A stretch of DNA of 44,257 nt from Deltaproteobacteria bacterium (GTDB lineage: Bacteria; Myxococcota_A; UBA9160; SMWR01): positions 1-44,257 of the forward strand of contig JAFDDG010000053.1 in NCBI GenBank assembly GCA_019310965.1. Direction: 5' to 3'. Made by a program: the position numbers and the translations under genes. The notes under the pieces are model-generated. The model saw only the letters and a list, made by a program, of their open reading frames with translations. It was not told where the DNA came from and ran no database searches. Of this stretch, positions 1 through 8,210 are shown piece after piece; position 1 is the first letter of the stretch; every line of letters begins with the position of its first letter.

Positions 1-1
1 C

Positions 2-415
2 GACTCGGTCGCGCGCTACCGGCGGCACCGCTCGAGGCCTTCCGATCTCTCCGGGCTTCGCAAGAATCTGCGCCTGGGTGAGGACGGTCGCTGGCGCTGG
101 CATTGGGACCCCGCCTTCTTGCAGGGTGCGCGCGGTCGGCACCTGGCCGCGGAAGGCGTCGAGCTCGAGGAGGCCGAGCGCTTTACGAACGGCAAGGCCC
201 TGATGGATGCCGCCAGCAACCTCTCGTGTCCGGTGTTGCTCGTGCGCGGCAAGGCGAGTGACGTGGTCAGCTCCGCCGGAGCCGACGAGTTTCTCGCCGC
301 CGTGCCTCACGCGCGATTCGCCGATGTCGCCGGTGCCGGGCATATGGTGGCCGGCGACCGCAACGACGCCTTCAACGACGCGGTGCTGGGTTTTCTCCGC
401 GACGTGTTCGCTTGA
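2..415 (+). CDS. alpha/beta hydrolase, C-terminal part (5' end outside window)
   Basis: The reading frame is open from the first bases, so the gene begins upstream; about 137 C-terminal residues are present. The end has the layout of the alpha/beta-hydrolase fold: a strand with PVLLVRG, the acid-bearing loop KASDVVS (candidate catalytic Asp), a helix, then GAGHMVAGDRND, where the His of GAGHM is the expected catalytic base. The nucleophile elbow lies outside the window. Substrate cannot be told; related proteins include peroxidases, epoxide hydrolases and esterases. Its 3' end overlaps by 44 bp the 3' end of the convergent DUF482 gene. Confidence 0.8.
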   Translation, partial: DSVARYRRHRSRPSDLSGLRKNLRLGEDGRWRWHWDPAFLQGARGRHLAAEGVELEEAERFTNGKALMDAASNLSCPVLLVRGKASDVVSSAGADEFLAAVPHARFADVAGAGHMVAGDRNDAFNDAVLGFLRDVFA

Positions 416-1541
416 GCGGGCCCTGCCGGTCCATCTCGTCGATGACGTGCGCGGCCTCGGCGCGCTCGTGTGCGAGAAAGCGCCCGACGGCTTCGGCGAG
501 TCGCGGCTCGCGCAGAAAGTGCAGGCTGTAGGTCGGAGTGGCCTCGAAGCCGCGCAGCCATTTGTAGTCGCCCCCGGCACCGGGCTCGAAGCGCGCCAGG
601 CCGCGCGCGATGCACCACTCGATGGCGGCGTAGTAGCAGACATTGAAGTGCAGGTGGCGCAGCGGCTCCAGCGCTCCCCAGTAGCGGCCGTAGAAGGTGT
701 CGCCTTTTACGACGTTGGTGGTTCCAGCCAGGATGCGTCCGGCCCGTCGGGCCACGACGAAGCACAGCCGCCGCTTGAAGCGTTTGCGCAGCAGCTCGAA
801 GAAGCGCTCGTTCAGGTACTGCCGGCCGTAGACATGCGACTCGATGGTCGCCATGTAGCAGCGGAACATCGGCTCGAAGAGGGCGTCTTCGATGGCGTCG
901 CCGGCGACGGTCTCGATCGCGACACCTGCGGCCTGCATGGCGCGCCGCTCGCGCCGGATCTGGTTGCGCTTCTTGCTGCGGAAGGCGTCGAGATAGTCGT
1001 CGAAGCTCTGGTAGTCGTGGTTGCGCCAGTGGTACTGGATGCCGACCCGGCGGTGGTATTCCGAGCTCTCGAAGGGCGTGGTCTCGTCCTCGCGGCAGAA
1101 GTTCACGTGTACGCTCGACAGCTCGTTGGCCGCGCAAATCTCCCGCAGCGTGGCGCTCAGCTGCCGGATCCAGTGCTCGCGATCTTCTCCCTCGGCTACC
1201 AGGAAACGGCTGCCGGTCACCGGCGTGAAGGGCACGCCCACCAGCAGCTTCGGGTAGTAGCGGACGCCGGCGCGTTCGGCGGCGTCCGCCCAGCCCCAGT
1301 CGAAGACGAACTCCCCCTCGGAGTGGCTCTTCACGTAGAGCGGACAGGCGGCCAGCAGGCGGCCGTTCTCGCGGGCGACCAGCGGCCGAGGCTGCCAGCC
1401 GGTCCCGGGCCCGACGCAGCCCGCCTCCTCGAGCGACGCCAGCCAGTCCCACTCCAGGAACGGCGATTGCTCGCCGACCAGGGCGTTCCAGTCGTCCCGC
1501 GGCAGCTCGGCCACCCCGTTGAGAAGCTCGATCTCGGGCAT
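372..1541 (-). CDS. DUF482/FemAB-like acyltransferase (GNAT superfamily)
   Basis: A 389-residue protein, the usual length for the DUF482 (COG3146, FemAB-like) family, which has a tandem GNAT fold. Visible family features are the N-terminal PFLEWDWLASLEEAGCVGP stretch, the central RSKKRNQIRRERR basic segment and GRILAGTTNVVKGDTFYGRYWG in the C-terminal half. Members are thought to transfer acyl or aminoacyl groups, and no substrate is established for this one. The ATG start follows from the family N-terminus. It is divergent from clpS, about 36 bp away, and its tail overlaps the hydrolase gene. Confidence 0.8.
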   Translation of the reverse strand: MPEIELLNGVAELPRDDWNALVGEQSPFLEWDWLASLEEAGCVGPGTGWQPRPLVARENGRLLAACPLYVKSHSEGEFVFDWGWADAAERAGVRYYPKLLVGVPFTPVTGSRFLVAEGEDREHWIRQLSATLREICAANELSSVHVNFCREDETTPFESSEYHRRVGIQYHWRNHDYQSFDDYLDAFRSKKRNQIRRERRAMQAAGVAIETVAGDAIEDALFEPMFRCYMATIESHVYGRQYLNERFFELLRKRFKRRLCFVVARRAGRILAGTTNVVKGDTFYGRYWGALEPLRHLHFNVCYYAAIEWCIARGLARFEPGAGGDYKWLRGFEATPTYSLHFLREPRLAEAVGRFLAHERAEAAHVIDEMDRQGPLKRTRRGENPAPRR

Positions 1542-1577
1542 CGGCCCAGTCTAACGCTCCCCGCTATTCTCACTGCC

Positions 1578-1925
1578 ATGAGTGACCCGGGGCGGCCGAA
1601 TGGGGGCGACCCGCAGAGCGGGGATCCGCGCCGGGAGGGCGGCGTCTCGACGGCGACGCGGCGAGAAGTCGCCCGGCCGCCGCGCTACAAGGTGATCCTG
1701 TACAACGACGACTACACGCCGATGGAGTTCGTCGTGGCCGTTCTCGAACAGATCTTCAACAAGGGGCCGTCGGAGGCCACCGCCATCATGCTCGCGGTCC
1801 ACAAGAGCGGCCTCGGCGTCGCCGGTGTCTACGTGCTGGACGTGGCGGAAACCAAGGTGGCGCAGGTGCACGGCGCCGCCGAGCAGCGCGGCTACCCGCT
1901 GCGGGCGGGGGTGGAGAAAGAATGA
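1578..1925 (+). CDS. clpS: ClpS, N-degron adaptor of ClpAP
   Basis: A 115-residue protein with a disordered N-terminus of about 38 residues followed by the ClpS core. The core shows VILYNDDYTPMEFVV, with the Asn-Asp pair that binds the N-terminal amine of substrates, and AVHKSGLGVAGVY, with the conserved His of the binding pocket. ClpS docks on the ClpA N-domain and delivers proteins with N-degrons to the ClpAP protease in the cytoplasm. Its stop overlaps the clpA start by 4 nt (ATGA), so the two are probably translationally coupled. The first Met is taken as start; the longer open frame upstream is antisense to the DUF482 gene. Confidence 0.95.
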   Translation: MSDPGRPNGGDPQSGDPRREGGVSTATRREVARPPRYKVILYNDDYTPMEFVVAVLEQIFNKGPSEATAIMLAVHKSGLGVAGVYVLDVAETKVAQVHGAAEQRGYPLRAGVEKE

Positions 1926-4186
1926 GCAGTATTTCGCGGGAGATTCAGATCACGCTGCAGGCGGCCGTGCGCGAGGCCATTGCGCGCCGTCATGCCTATG
2001 TGACGGTCGAGCACCTGCTGTACGCGCTGCTGCACGACGCTCGGGGCGCCGAGATCCTGCAGCATGCGGGCGGCAACCTCGAGCGGCTCAAGATCGCCCT
2101 CGAGCGCTTCTTCGCCGATGACATCGAGGCGGTGCCCGGCAACGAGTCCTACGAGGCGCAGCAGACTCTCGCCTTCCACCGCGTGATCGAGGGCGCGCTC
2201 AGCCACTGCGAGGGCGCCGAGAAAGAGGAGGTCGACGCCGGCGATCTGATCGCCTCGATCTTCCAGGAACCCGATTCCTACTCGGTGACTCTTTTGCGCT
2301 CACAGGGCGTGACGCGCCTCGACGTACTGCAATACGTGTCGCACGGCGTGTCGAAGCTCACCGGCGGCGCCGGCGCGGGGCCGGAGGGCGCACCGGCGGG
2401 TGTCGAGCCCGGCGGCGAGCCCGGCGGCGAGCCGGGTGACGTGCCGACGGATCCGCTCGGTGCCTTCTGCACGAATCTGAGCGAGCGTGCGGCCGAGGGC
2501 CGGCTCGATCCGCTGATCGGCCGTGCCCGCGAGCTCGATCGCACGGTCCACATCCTCGCGCGGCGCCGCAAGAACAATCCGATCTTCGTGGGCGAGACGG
2601 GCGTCGGCAAGACGGCGCTGGCTGAAGGTCTGGCGCTGCGCATCCACGAGGGCCGCGTGACCGAGGACCTCGAGAACGCCGAGCTCTACGCCCTGGACAT
2701 CGGCGCGCTGCTGGCGGGTACGCGTTACCGCGGCGATTTCGAGGCGCGCTTCAAGGCTCTGGTGGCGGCCATTCAGGAGCGGCCGAACCCGGTTCTCTTC
2801 ATCGACGAGATCCACACCATCCTGGGCGCCGGCTCGGCACAGGGCGCCACGGTGGATGCATCGAACCTGCTGAAGCCGCTGCTCCAGAACGGCGAGCTGC
2901 GCTGCATGGGCTCGACCACCTATCAGGAGTATCGCCACTTCGAGCGCGACCGCGCGCTGTCGCGCCGCTTCCAACGCGTCGATGTGGTGGAGCCGACCCC
3001 CGAGGAGACGCTGCGCATCCTTCAGGGGCTGGCGCCGCGTTACGAGGAGCACCACGGGGTGCGTTATACGCAGCCGGCGTTGAAGACGAGCGTCGATCTC
3101 TCGGACCGGTACCTCAACGACCGCTTCCTGCCGGACAAGGCCATCGACGTGATGGACGAGGCCGGTGCGGCCGTGCGGCTGCGGCCCGGTGCGAAGAAGC
3201 GCAAGACGGTGGGGCAGCGCGACATCGAAGAGGTGGTGGCGCGCATGGCCAACATTCCGGCCGCGCGGGCCACGGGGTCGGATCTGGCTCGGCTCGGAAG
3301 TCTCGAGAGCGATCTGAAGCGCGTGGTGTTCGGGCAGGCCCCCGCCGTCGACACGGTGGTGCGAGCCGTCAAGCGTGCGCGGGCTGGCCTTGGTGGCCGC
3401 GACAAGCCGATCGCCTCATTCCTATTCGTCGGCCCCACCGGCGTCGGCAAGACAGAGCTCTCGAAGCAGCTGGCGGAGACCCTGGGCGTGCCCTTCTTGC
3501 GCTTCGACATGAGTGAGTACATGGAGAAGCACGCCGTCGCGCGGCTCATCGGCGCGCCGCCCGGCTACGTGGGCTACGACCAGGGAGGGCAGCTGGTCGA
3601 GAAGATTCGCAAGCAGCCCCACGCGGTGTTGCTGCTCGATGAGATCGAGAAGGCCCACCAGGATCTCTTCGACATCCTGTTGCAGGTGATGGATCACGCG
3701 ACCCTCACCGACAACCAGGGCCGGGAGGCGGATTTCCGGCACGTGGTGCTGGTGATGACTTCGAACGTCGGTGTGCGCGAGATGACCGAACGCGCCATCG
3801 GTTTCGGCGGCGGCAAGCGCGGCGACGGCAGCAAGGAAGTGGAGAAGCTCTTCAGCCCCGAGTTTCGCAACCGCCTCGACGAAGTCGTGCGCTTCGGCCA
3901 CCTCGACCCGGAGGTGATGGGCCGCGTCGTCGATAAATTCGTGGTCGAGGTGCGCGAGCAGCTCGCCGAGCGCAAGATCAAGCTCGAACTCAGCGATGCC
4001 GCGCGCAGCTGGCTGGCCGAGAAGGGCTACGACCCGGACTTCGGCGCGCGTCCCCTGGCACGGGTGATCCAAGCGGAGCTCAAGGACCGTCTGACCGACG
4101 ACGTGCTCTTCGGGGAGCTGGCAAAGGGCGGCAAGGTTGTGGCCGATCTCGGCGACGGGCGGCTGGTGTTCCGCATCGGGGAGTAG
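1922..4186 (+). CDS. clpA: ClpA, ATPase subunit of the ClpAP protease
   Basis: The 754-residue protein has full ClpA length and architecture: a ClpN repeat domain (about 1-146), a Gly/Pro-rich linker, a first AAA+ module with Walker [11 protein letters not shown] near residue 224 and Walker [10 protein letters not shown], and a second module with [10 protein letters not shown] near 503 and [11 protein letters not shown]. The IGF tripeptide that docks in ClpP clefts lies at about 626 (ERAIGFGGG). No ClpB-type coiled-coil middle domain is present, which excludes ClpB. It unfolds substrates for ClpP, which is not in the window. A palindromic repeat element begins 34 nt after the stop. Confidence 0.97.
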   Translation: MSSISREIQITLQAAVREAIARRHAYVTVEHLLYALLHDARGAEILQHAGGNLERLKIALERFFADDIEAVPGNESYEAQQTLAFHRVIEGALSHCEGAEKEEVDAGDLIASIFQEPDSYSVTLLRSQGVTRLDVLQYVSHGVSKLTGGAGAGPEGAPAGVEPGGEPGGEPGDVPTDPLGAFCTNLSERAAEGRLDPLIGRARELDRTVHILARRRKNNPIFVGETGVGKTALAEGLALRIHEGRVTEDLENAELYALDIGALLAGTRYRGDFEARFKALVAAIQERPNPVLFIDEIHTILGAGSAQGATVDASNLLKPLLQNGELRCMGSTTYQEYRHFERDRALSRRFQRVDVVEPTPEETLRILQGLAPRYEEHHGVRYTQPALKTSVDLSDRYLNDRFLPDKAIDVMDEAGAAVRLRPGAKKRKTVGQRDIEEVVARMANIPAARATGSDLARLGSLESDLKRVVFGQAPAVDTVVRAVKRARAGLGGRDKPIASFLFVGPTGVGKTELSKQLAETLGVPFLRFDMSEYMEKHAVARLIGAPPGYVGYDQGGQLVEKIRKQPHAVLLLDEIEKAHQDLFDILLQVMDHATLTDNQGREADFRHVVLVMTSNVGVREMTERAIGFGGGKRGDGSKEVEKLFSPEFRNRLDEVVRFGHLDPEVMGRVVDKFVVEVREQLAERKIKLELSDAARSWLAEKGYDPDFGARPLARVIQAELKDRLTDDVLFGELAKGGKVVADLGDGRLVFRIGE

Positions 4187-4220
4187 CGGGCTGCGGAACG
4201 GGTTGTCGCTCGGTGCCAGA

Positions 4221-4340
4221 GGCCGGGGGCGAAGGGGGTGTCGTGCTCATGCGCCGGCGCCCCACGTTCCCACACCAGGACTTCCCGCCGTGGAGCTGGG
4301 GCGCCTCTGCTTCCGCGCGCCACCCCCTTCGCCCCCGGCC
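4221..4340 (+). repeat. dispersed palindromic element, copy A (3' of clpA)
   Basis: A 120-bp imperfect palindrome. The ends GGCCGGGGGCGAAGGGGGTG (4221-4240) and its exact reverse complement (4321-4340) pair 20 of 20. The inner arms are unequal: a left motif TCGTGCTCATG and a right motif CTCTGCTTCCGCGCGC face each other as an internal loop, then GGCGCCCCA pairs again, leaving about 32 nt of central sequence. Copies B and C share the arms but not the centre. Sequence between the clpA stop and the element (CGGGCTG...GGTGCCAG) also recurs beside copy B. Similarity to copy C continues weakly to about 4383. It could act as an RNA hairpin or be a non-autonomous mobile element. Confidence 0.88.
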
Positions 4341-4386
4341 CAGGGCCTCGGAGGCCTTTCCTTGGGGACTCACGGTATGACGTTCA

Positions 4387-4554
4387 GTGGGGACGTTTTT
4401 GCCTCTTTGCGGAGGGTACGGCTGGCGAGTCGTCTGGCTCGCGGATGCGAGGCACGGCGGGCGGGATGGGGTGCCTCTCCCGTCGCTCCCATTTCCCGCC
4501 GAGCGTTCGAGCGGCGGGGCAGCTGAAAAAGGCAAGAAGCAGGAACGTCCCCGT
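4387..4554. repeat. short inverted boxes around GGGGACGTT between elements A and B
   Basis: Two boxes face each other: GTGGGGACGTTTTTGCC at 4387-4403 and AGCAGGAACGTCCCCGT at 4538-4554. The second matches the reverse complement of the first at 12 of 17 positions, including the full core GGGGACGTT. No open frame between them resembles a transposase. Boxes of this type often border REP-type or MITE-like sequences, but that is general experience and not shown here. The rest of the 4187-4801 gap between the convergent clpA and ispH holds the two palindromic elements and nothing else I recognise. Confidence 0.4.
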
Positions 4555-4644
4555 CTGCTTTCCGGCGGCGGCCTACGACCTCGTACGAATCCGCGGCTCG
4601 CGTTGACTTCGACAGGGTGTTGCTGGACACCACGGAGAGGCGTG

Positions 4645-4763
4645 CCGGGGGCGAAGGCAGTGGCGCGCGGAAGCAGAGGGGCCCCGGCGCAGGCGCTTCG
4701 CAGGTCCGGTGAGTGGGCGAGGGGTCCCGGCGCATGAGCACGACACTGTCTTCGCCCCCGGCC
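4645..4763 (-). repeat. dispersed palindromic element, copy B (3' of ispH, inverted)
   Basis: This is the same element as copy A in the opposite orientation. The left arm here (GCCGGGGGCGAAGGCAGTG, then GCGCGCGGAAGCAGAGG) corresponds to the right arm of A, and the right arm read on the minus strand (GGCCGGGGGCGAAGACAGTG, then TCGTGCTCATGCGCCGG) corresponds to the left arm of A. The end with TCGTGCTCATG therefore faces the ispH stop codon, 38 nt away. Arm positions that read GGGGTG in A read GCAGTG and ACAGTG here, so pairing is kept apart from one wobble. Confidence 0.85.
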
Positions 4764-4801
4764 CTGGCACCGCTCGCCGAGTTGTCGTTGATACAGCCCG
4801 A

Positions 4802-5725
4802 TCAGCGCAACAGCGCGGGCAACTGGAACACCACGCTCTCGTCCACCCCCGGCTGTTGCCGCAGCTCGGCACCGGGAGCGAGTTCGCGCAGGCGCGCGAC
4901 CACGCGCTGCACCAGGTGCTCCGGCGCCGAGGCGCCGGCGGTGATGCCGATGCTGTGGGTGTCCTCGAGCCAGGCCGCGTCGATCTCGTTCTCGTCCTGC
5001 ACCAGGTAGGCGCGGATGCCGAGGCGCCGGGCGACTTCGACCAGGCGGTTGCTGTTGGATGAAGCGGGAGCGCCGATCACGAACACGAGCTGCACCTTCT
5101 CGGCCAGCGCCTTCACCGCGTCCTGCCGGTTCTGGGTCGCGTAGCAGATGTCATCCTTGCGGGGCAGGCGGATCGCGGGAAAACGCCGCTGCAGCGCTTC
5201 GAGGATGTCGCGCGTGTCGTCCACCGAGAGCGTCGTCTGGGTGACGCAGCCGACGCGCTCCGGATTGCGCAGATCGAGCTTCTCCACGTCCTCCACCGTC
5301 TCGACCAGGAACATCCGATCCGGGGCGTGGCCCATGGTGCCCTCGACCTCGACGTGGCCCGCGTGTCCGACCATGACGATCTCGTTGGCCTCTCTGGCGA
5401 GGCGCCGGGTCTCGACATGGACCTTCGTGACGAGGGGGCAGGTGGCGTCGATCACTCGCAGGGTCTGCTCTTCTGCGGCGCGCTTCACGGCCGGCGAGAC
5501 GCCGTGGGCGCTGAAGATCAGCACGGCGCCCTCGGGTGCGTCCGCTGGATCCTCGATGAAGACGGCGCCCCGGGTGCGCAGGTCGTCGACCACGTGCTGG
5601 TTGTGGACGATCTCGTGGCGCACGTAAACCGGCGGGCCGAAGCGATCGAGGGCGCGCTCGACGATCTCGATGGCGCGGTCGACGCCGGCGCAGAAGCCGC
5701 GGGGCTGGGCCAGAACGAGCTCCAC
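4802..5725 (-). CDS. ispH: 4-hydroxy-3-methylbut-2-enyl diphosphate reductase
   Basis: IspH catalyses the last step of the MEP isoprenoid pathway, reducing HMBPP to IPP and DMAPP at a [4Fe-4S] centre. The 307-residue protein keeps the three cluster ligands Cys12 (RGFCAGV), Cys96 (DATCPLV) and Cys194 (DICYATQNRQ). It also has the substrate-binding residues His41 (EIVHNQH), His74 (SAHGVSP) and the H-x-E pair 124-126 (HVEVEGT). Length and motifs match the family. The start is the ATG directly before the universal N-terminus. It is convergent with clpA and divergent from the acyl-CoA dehydrogenase pair. Confidence 0.97.
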   Translation of the reverse strand: MELVLAQPRGFCAGVDRAIEIVERALDRFGPPVYVRHEIVHNQHVVDDLRTRGAVFIEDPADAPEGAVLIFSAHGVSPAVKRAAEEQTLRVIDATCPLVTKVHVETRRLAREANEIVMVGHAGHVEVEGTMGHAPDRMFLVETVEDVEKLDLRNPERVGCVTQTTLSVDDTRDILEALQRRFPAIRLPRKDDICYATQNRQDAVKALAEKVQLVFVIGAPASSNSNRLVEVARRLGIRAYLVQDENEIDAAWLEDTHSIGITAGASAPEHLVQRVVARLRELAPGAELRQQPGVDESVVFQLPALLR

Positions 5726-5852
5726 GGGGCGAGGCTAGCGCGCGTGCTGCACGGAGCCCGCTTCGGGCCGGGGAGTGGCTGCCGGGCGCCTTCTGCGGCG
5801 AGTGCCTCGCGCTACACTGCGTCTTTTCCGGTCTGCCAGGAGGACGCTCGCC

Positions 5853-7058
5853 ATGGCCGAACTCGAGGCCTTCCGCGCCGAGGCTGCGGAATGGCTCGAC
5901 GCCAACGCGCCGCAGGCGATCCGCAGTCTTCGTCTCCATGCCGAGCTCGGCGGCAACTGGGGTGGCAGGCATCCCCTCTGGGAAGCGCCGGAGATGGAGA
6001 CCTGGCTCCGGGTCTGCGCCGACAAGGGCTGGACCGCCCCCACCTGGCCCGGCGAGTACGGGGGTGGGGATCTCTCGAACGCCGAGGCCAAGGTCCTCGA
6101 GCAGGAGCGGAAGCGACTGCAGCTGCCGGAGCCCCTCACCGGCTTCGGACTGAGCATGATCGGGCCGACGCTTCTGCGCTTCGGCAGCGAAGCGCAGAAG
6201 CAGGAGCACCTGCCGAAGATCGTGCGCGGCGAGATCCGCTGGTGCCAGGGCTACTCCGAACCCGAGGCGGGCTCGGACCTCGCCTCGCTCCAGGCCCGCG
6301 CCGAGCGCGACGGCGACGACTTTCTGATCAACGGCACGAAGGTGTGGACGTCCTACGGCGATCTCTCGGACTGGATCTTCGCGCTGGTGCGCACCAACAG
6401 CGCAGTGAAGAAGCAGGCGGGCATCAGCTTCATCCTGATCGACATGGAGACCCCCGGCGTCAGCGTGCGCCCCATCAAGTTGATCAGCGGCAAGAGTCCC
6501 TTCTGCGAGGCGCACTTCGAGAATGTGCGGGTGCCGCTGGCGAATGTGCTCGGTGAGATCGATGGCGGCTGGACGGTGGCCAAGGCGCTGCTCGGCCACG
6601 AGCGCAGCATGATCGCCGACGTCTTCGGGGCGGGTGGCGGTGCGCGCGGCAGGCGCGCCACGCTCGCCGAGCAGGCGCGCGAGGTTCTGGGCGGCACGCC
6701 GGGCGAGCCGTTGCCCGACGCGCTGCTGCGCGACCGCATCGCCCAGAACGAAATGGACATGAAGGCCTTCCATCTCACCCTCCAGCGCTCGCGCGACGCC
6801 GCCAAGGCGGGCCAGCAGCCCGGCAGCGAGAGCTCGATCTTCAAGGTCTGGGCCACGGAGGCCAACCAGCGGCGCACGGAGCTCGCCATGCAGATCGCCG
6901 GCCCCCAGGCTCTCGGCTGGGAGGGCGCCGGCTTCGACGAAGCAGAGCTGGATTGCACCCGCGCCTGGCTGCGCGCGCGCGGCAATTCGATCGAGGGCGG
7001 CACCTCCGAGGTGCAGCTCAACATCATCGCCAAGCACGTGCTCGGCTTGCCGGACTGA
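5853..7058 (+). CDS. acyl-CoA dehydrogenase, first of an adjacent pair
   Basis: The 401-residue protein has the complete acyl-CoA dehydrogenase fold. It shows the N-terminal helical domain, the FAD/substrate loop YSEPEAGSDLASLQARAERDG with INGTKVWTSYGD, and the C-terminal motif IEGGTSEVQLNIIAKHVLG typical of FadE-like enzymes. It should oxidise an acyl-CoA at the alpha-beta bond and pass electrons to ETF. The ATG at 5853 is preceded by CAGGAGG at good spacing, so the longer upstream frame is not used. The next dehydrogenase starts 9 nt downstream, an arrangement known for heteromeric acyl-CoA dehydrogenases acting on bulky (for example steroid side-chain) CoA esters. The substrate is not evident. 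Confidence 0.92.
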   Translation: MAELEAFRAEAAEWLDANAPQAIRSLRLHAELGGNWGGRHPLWEAPEMETWLRVCADKGWTAPTWPGEYGGGDLSNAEAKVLEQERKRLQLPEPLTGFGLSMIGPTLLRFGSEAQKQEHLPKIVRGEIRWCQGYSEPEAGSDLASLQARAERDGDDFLINGTKVWTSYGDLSDWIFALVRTNSAVKKQAGISFILIDMETPGVSVRPIKLISGKSPFCEAHFENVRVPLANVLGEIDGGWTVAKALLGHERSMIADVFGAGGGARGRRATLAEQAREVLGGTPGEPLPDALLRDRIAQNEMDMKAFHLTLQRSRDAAKAGQQPGSESSIFKVWATEANQRRTELAMQIAGPQALGWEGAGFDEAELDCTRAWLRARGNSIEGGTSEVQLNIIAKHVLGLPD

Positions 7059-7067
7059 GACGAAGAC

Positions 7068-8210
7068 ATGCAGCTCGTACTCAGCGAAGACCAGGAACTG
7101 CTCGCCAAGACCGTCGCCGACTTTGCGGCCGAGCACTCGCCGCTGGCGCGCTTTCGTGCGCTGCGCGACGACGCCGACCCGATCGGTTTTTCGAAGGCCC
7201 TGTGGCGCGAGATGGCCGAGCTGGGCTGGGTGGGGATTCCGATTCCCGAGGCCCATGGTGGCGCGGAGCTGGGGCTCGCCGAGCTCTGCGTGGTGCTCGA
7301 ACCGCTCGGCCGTTGCCTCGCGCCCGAGCCGTTTCTGTCGACCGTGCTGCTCGGTGCGGCGGCGCTGGTGAGGGGTGGCACGGAGCAGCAGCAGGCTGCC
7401 TGGCTGCCGCGCGTCGCCGCGGGCGAGGCCTTCCTCGCGCTGGCGCATCAGGAGCCGCGCAGCCGCTACGACCTGCAGCGCATCGAGACGCGGGCCGAGC
7501 GAGACGGGGACGGCTGGCGCATCAGCGGCGAGAAGATCCAGGTGCTCGACGGCATCGTTGCCGATGCCCTGATCGTGGCGGCGCGCACATCGGGCGATGC
7601 GGCGGACGCCGCTGGTATCACGCTCTTCCTGGTGCCTGCGGATGCCGGCGGGCTCGAGGTCGAACGCCAGCACCGGGTCGACGAACGCGGTGCGGCGTTG
7701 GTGACGCTCGCTGGCGTCGCGGTCGACGCGGCCGCGATCGTGGGGGCCGAAGGGCAGGGCGCTCGGCTGCTGCAAGGGGTGGTCGACGCCGCCACGGTGG
7801 GTCTGTGCGCCGAGATGCTCGGCAGCATGCAGGAGTGCTTCGACCGCACGCTCGCCTATCTCAAGGCCCGCGAGCAGTTCGGCGTGCCGATCGGCAGCTT
7901 CCAGGCGCTCAAGCACCGCGCCGCGGAGATCTACATTCAGATCGAGCTGGCGCGCTCCTGCGTGATGGCCGCCGCGCGTGCCGTGGATGCGGGAGACGAT
8001 GAGGCTCCGAGGCTGGTATCGCTGACCAAGGCGCGCTGCTCGGATGCGGCGATCCTGGTCACGAACGAGGGGGTGCAGATGCACGGCGGCATCGGCATGA
8101 CGGACGAGCACGACATCGGCTTCTTCCTGAAGCGGGCCCGGGCGGCGGCGCAGACCTTTGGCGACGCCGACTTTCATCGCGCCCGTTGGGCCGGGCTGGG
8201 CGGGTACTGA
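7068..8210 (+). CDS. acyl-CoA dehydrogenase, second of an adjacent pair
   Basis: A 380-residue acyl-CoA dehydrogenase, more divergent than its upstream neighbour. The central loop reads HQEPRSRYDLQRIETRAERDG in place of the usual T/SEP..GSD form, while the C-terminal part keeps LAYLKAREQFGVPIGSFQALKHR and MHGGIGMTDEHDIGFFLKRA. A canonical member followed by a divergent one is typical of alpha2beta2 acyl-CoA dehydrogenases in which FAD and active-site residues are shared between subunits, so a joint enzyme is a reasonable inference. Its TGA overlaps the hemE ATG by one base (TGATG), linking the pair to heme genes in one transcript. Confidence 0.9.
   Translation: MQLVLSEDQELLAKTVADFAAEHSPLARFRALRDDADPIGFSKALWREMAELGWVGIPIPEAHGGAELGLAELCVVLEPLGRCLAPEPFLSTVLLGAAALVRGGTEQQQAAWLPRVAAGEAFLALAHQEPRSRYDLQRIETRAERDGDGWRISGEKIQVLDGIVADALIVAARTSGDAADAAGITLFLVPADAGGLEVERQHRVDERGAALVTLAGVAVDAAAIVGAEGQGARLLQGVVDAATVGLCAEMLGSMQECFDRTLAYLKAREQFGVPIGSFQALKHRAAEIYIQIELARSCVMAAARAVDAGDDEAPRLVSLTKARCSDAAILVTNEGVQMHGGIGMTDEHDIGFFLKRARAAAQTFGDADFHRARWAGLGGY

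Noticed and set aside
1922..4186. clpA as clpB or clpC
   Set aside because: There is no long coiled-coil middle domain, the IGF loop is present and clpS overlaps its start.
4221..4340. Palindromic element as an integron attC site, because it lies just after a stop codon
   Set aside because: No GTTRRRY/RYYYAAC core sites are visible at the ends, the adjacent genes are housekeeping genes and not cassettes, and no integrase is present.
4221..4340. Palindromic element as an ordinary intrinsic terminator
   Set aside because: A terminator of 120 bp with conserved unpaired segments and no T-run is unusual. A role in termination remains possible, so it was annotated as a repeat.
4237..4606. Open frames of about 100-150 codons across the clpA-ispH gap
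   Set aside because: They cross the palindromic elements, differ between copies, lack ribosome-binding sites and give low-complexity products.
5151..8177. A 1008-codon open frame on the minus strand opposite ispH and the two acyl-CoA dehydrogenases
   Set aside because: Its only sensible part is out-of-frame ispH; the rest is Arg/Ala/Gly-rich low-complexity translation typical of the antisense of high-GC genes. Similar long antisense frames occur opposite hemN, nuoD, hppA and the TPR and GT-like genes.
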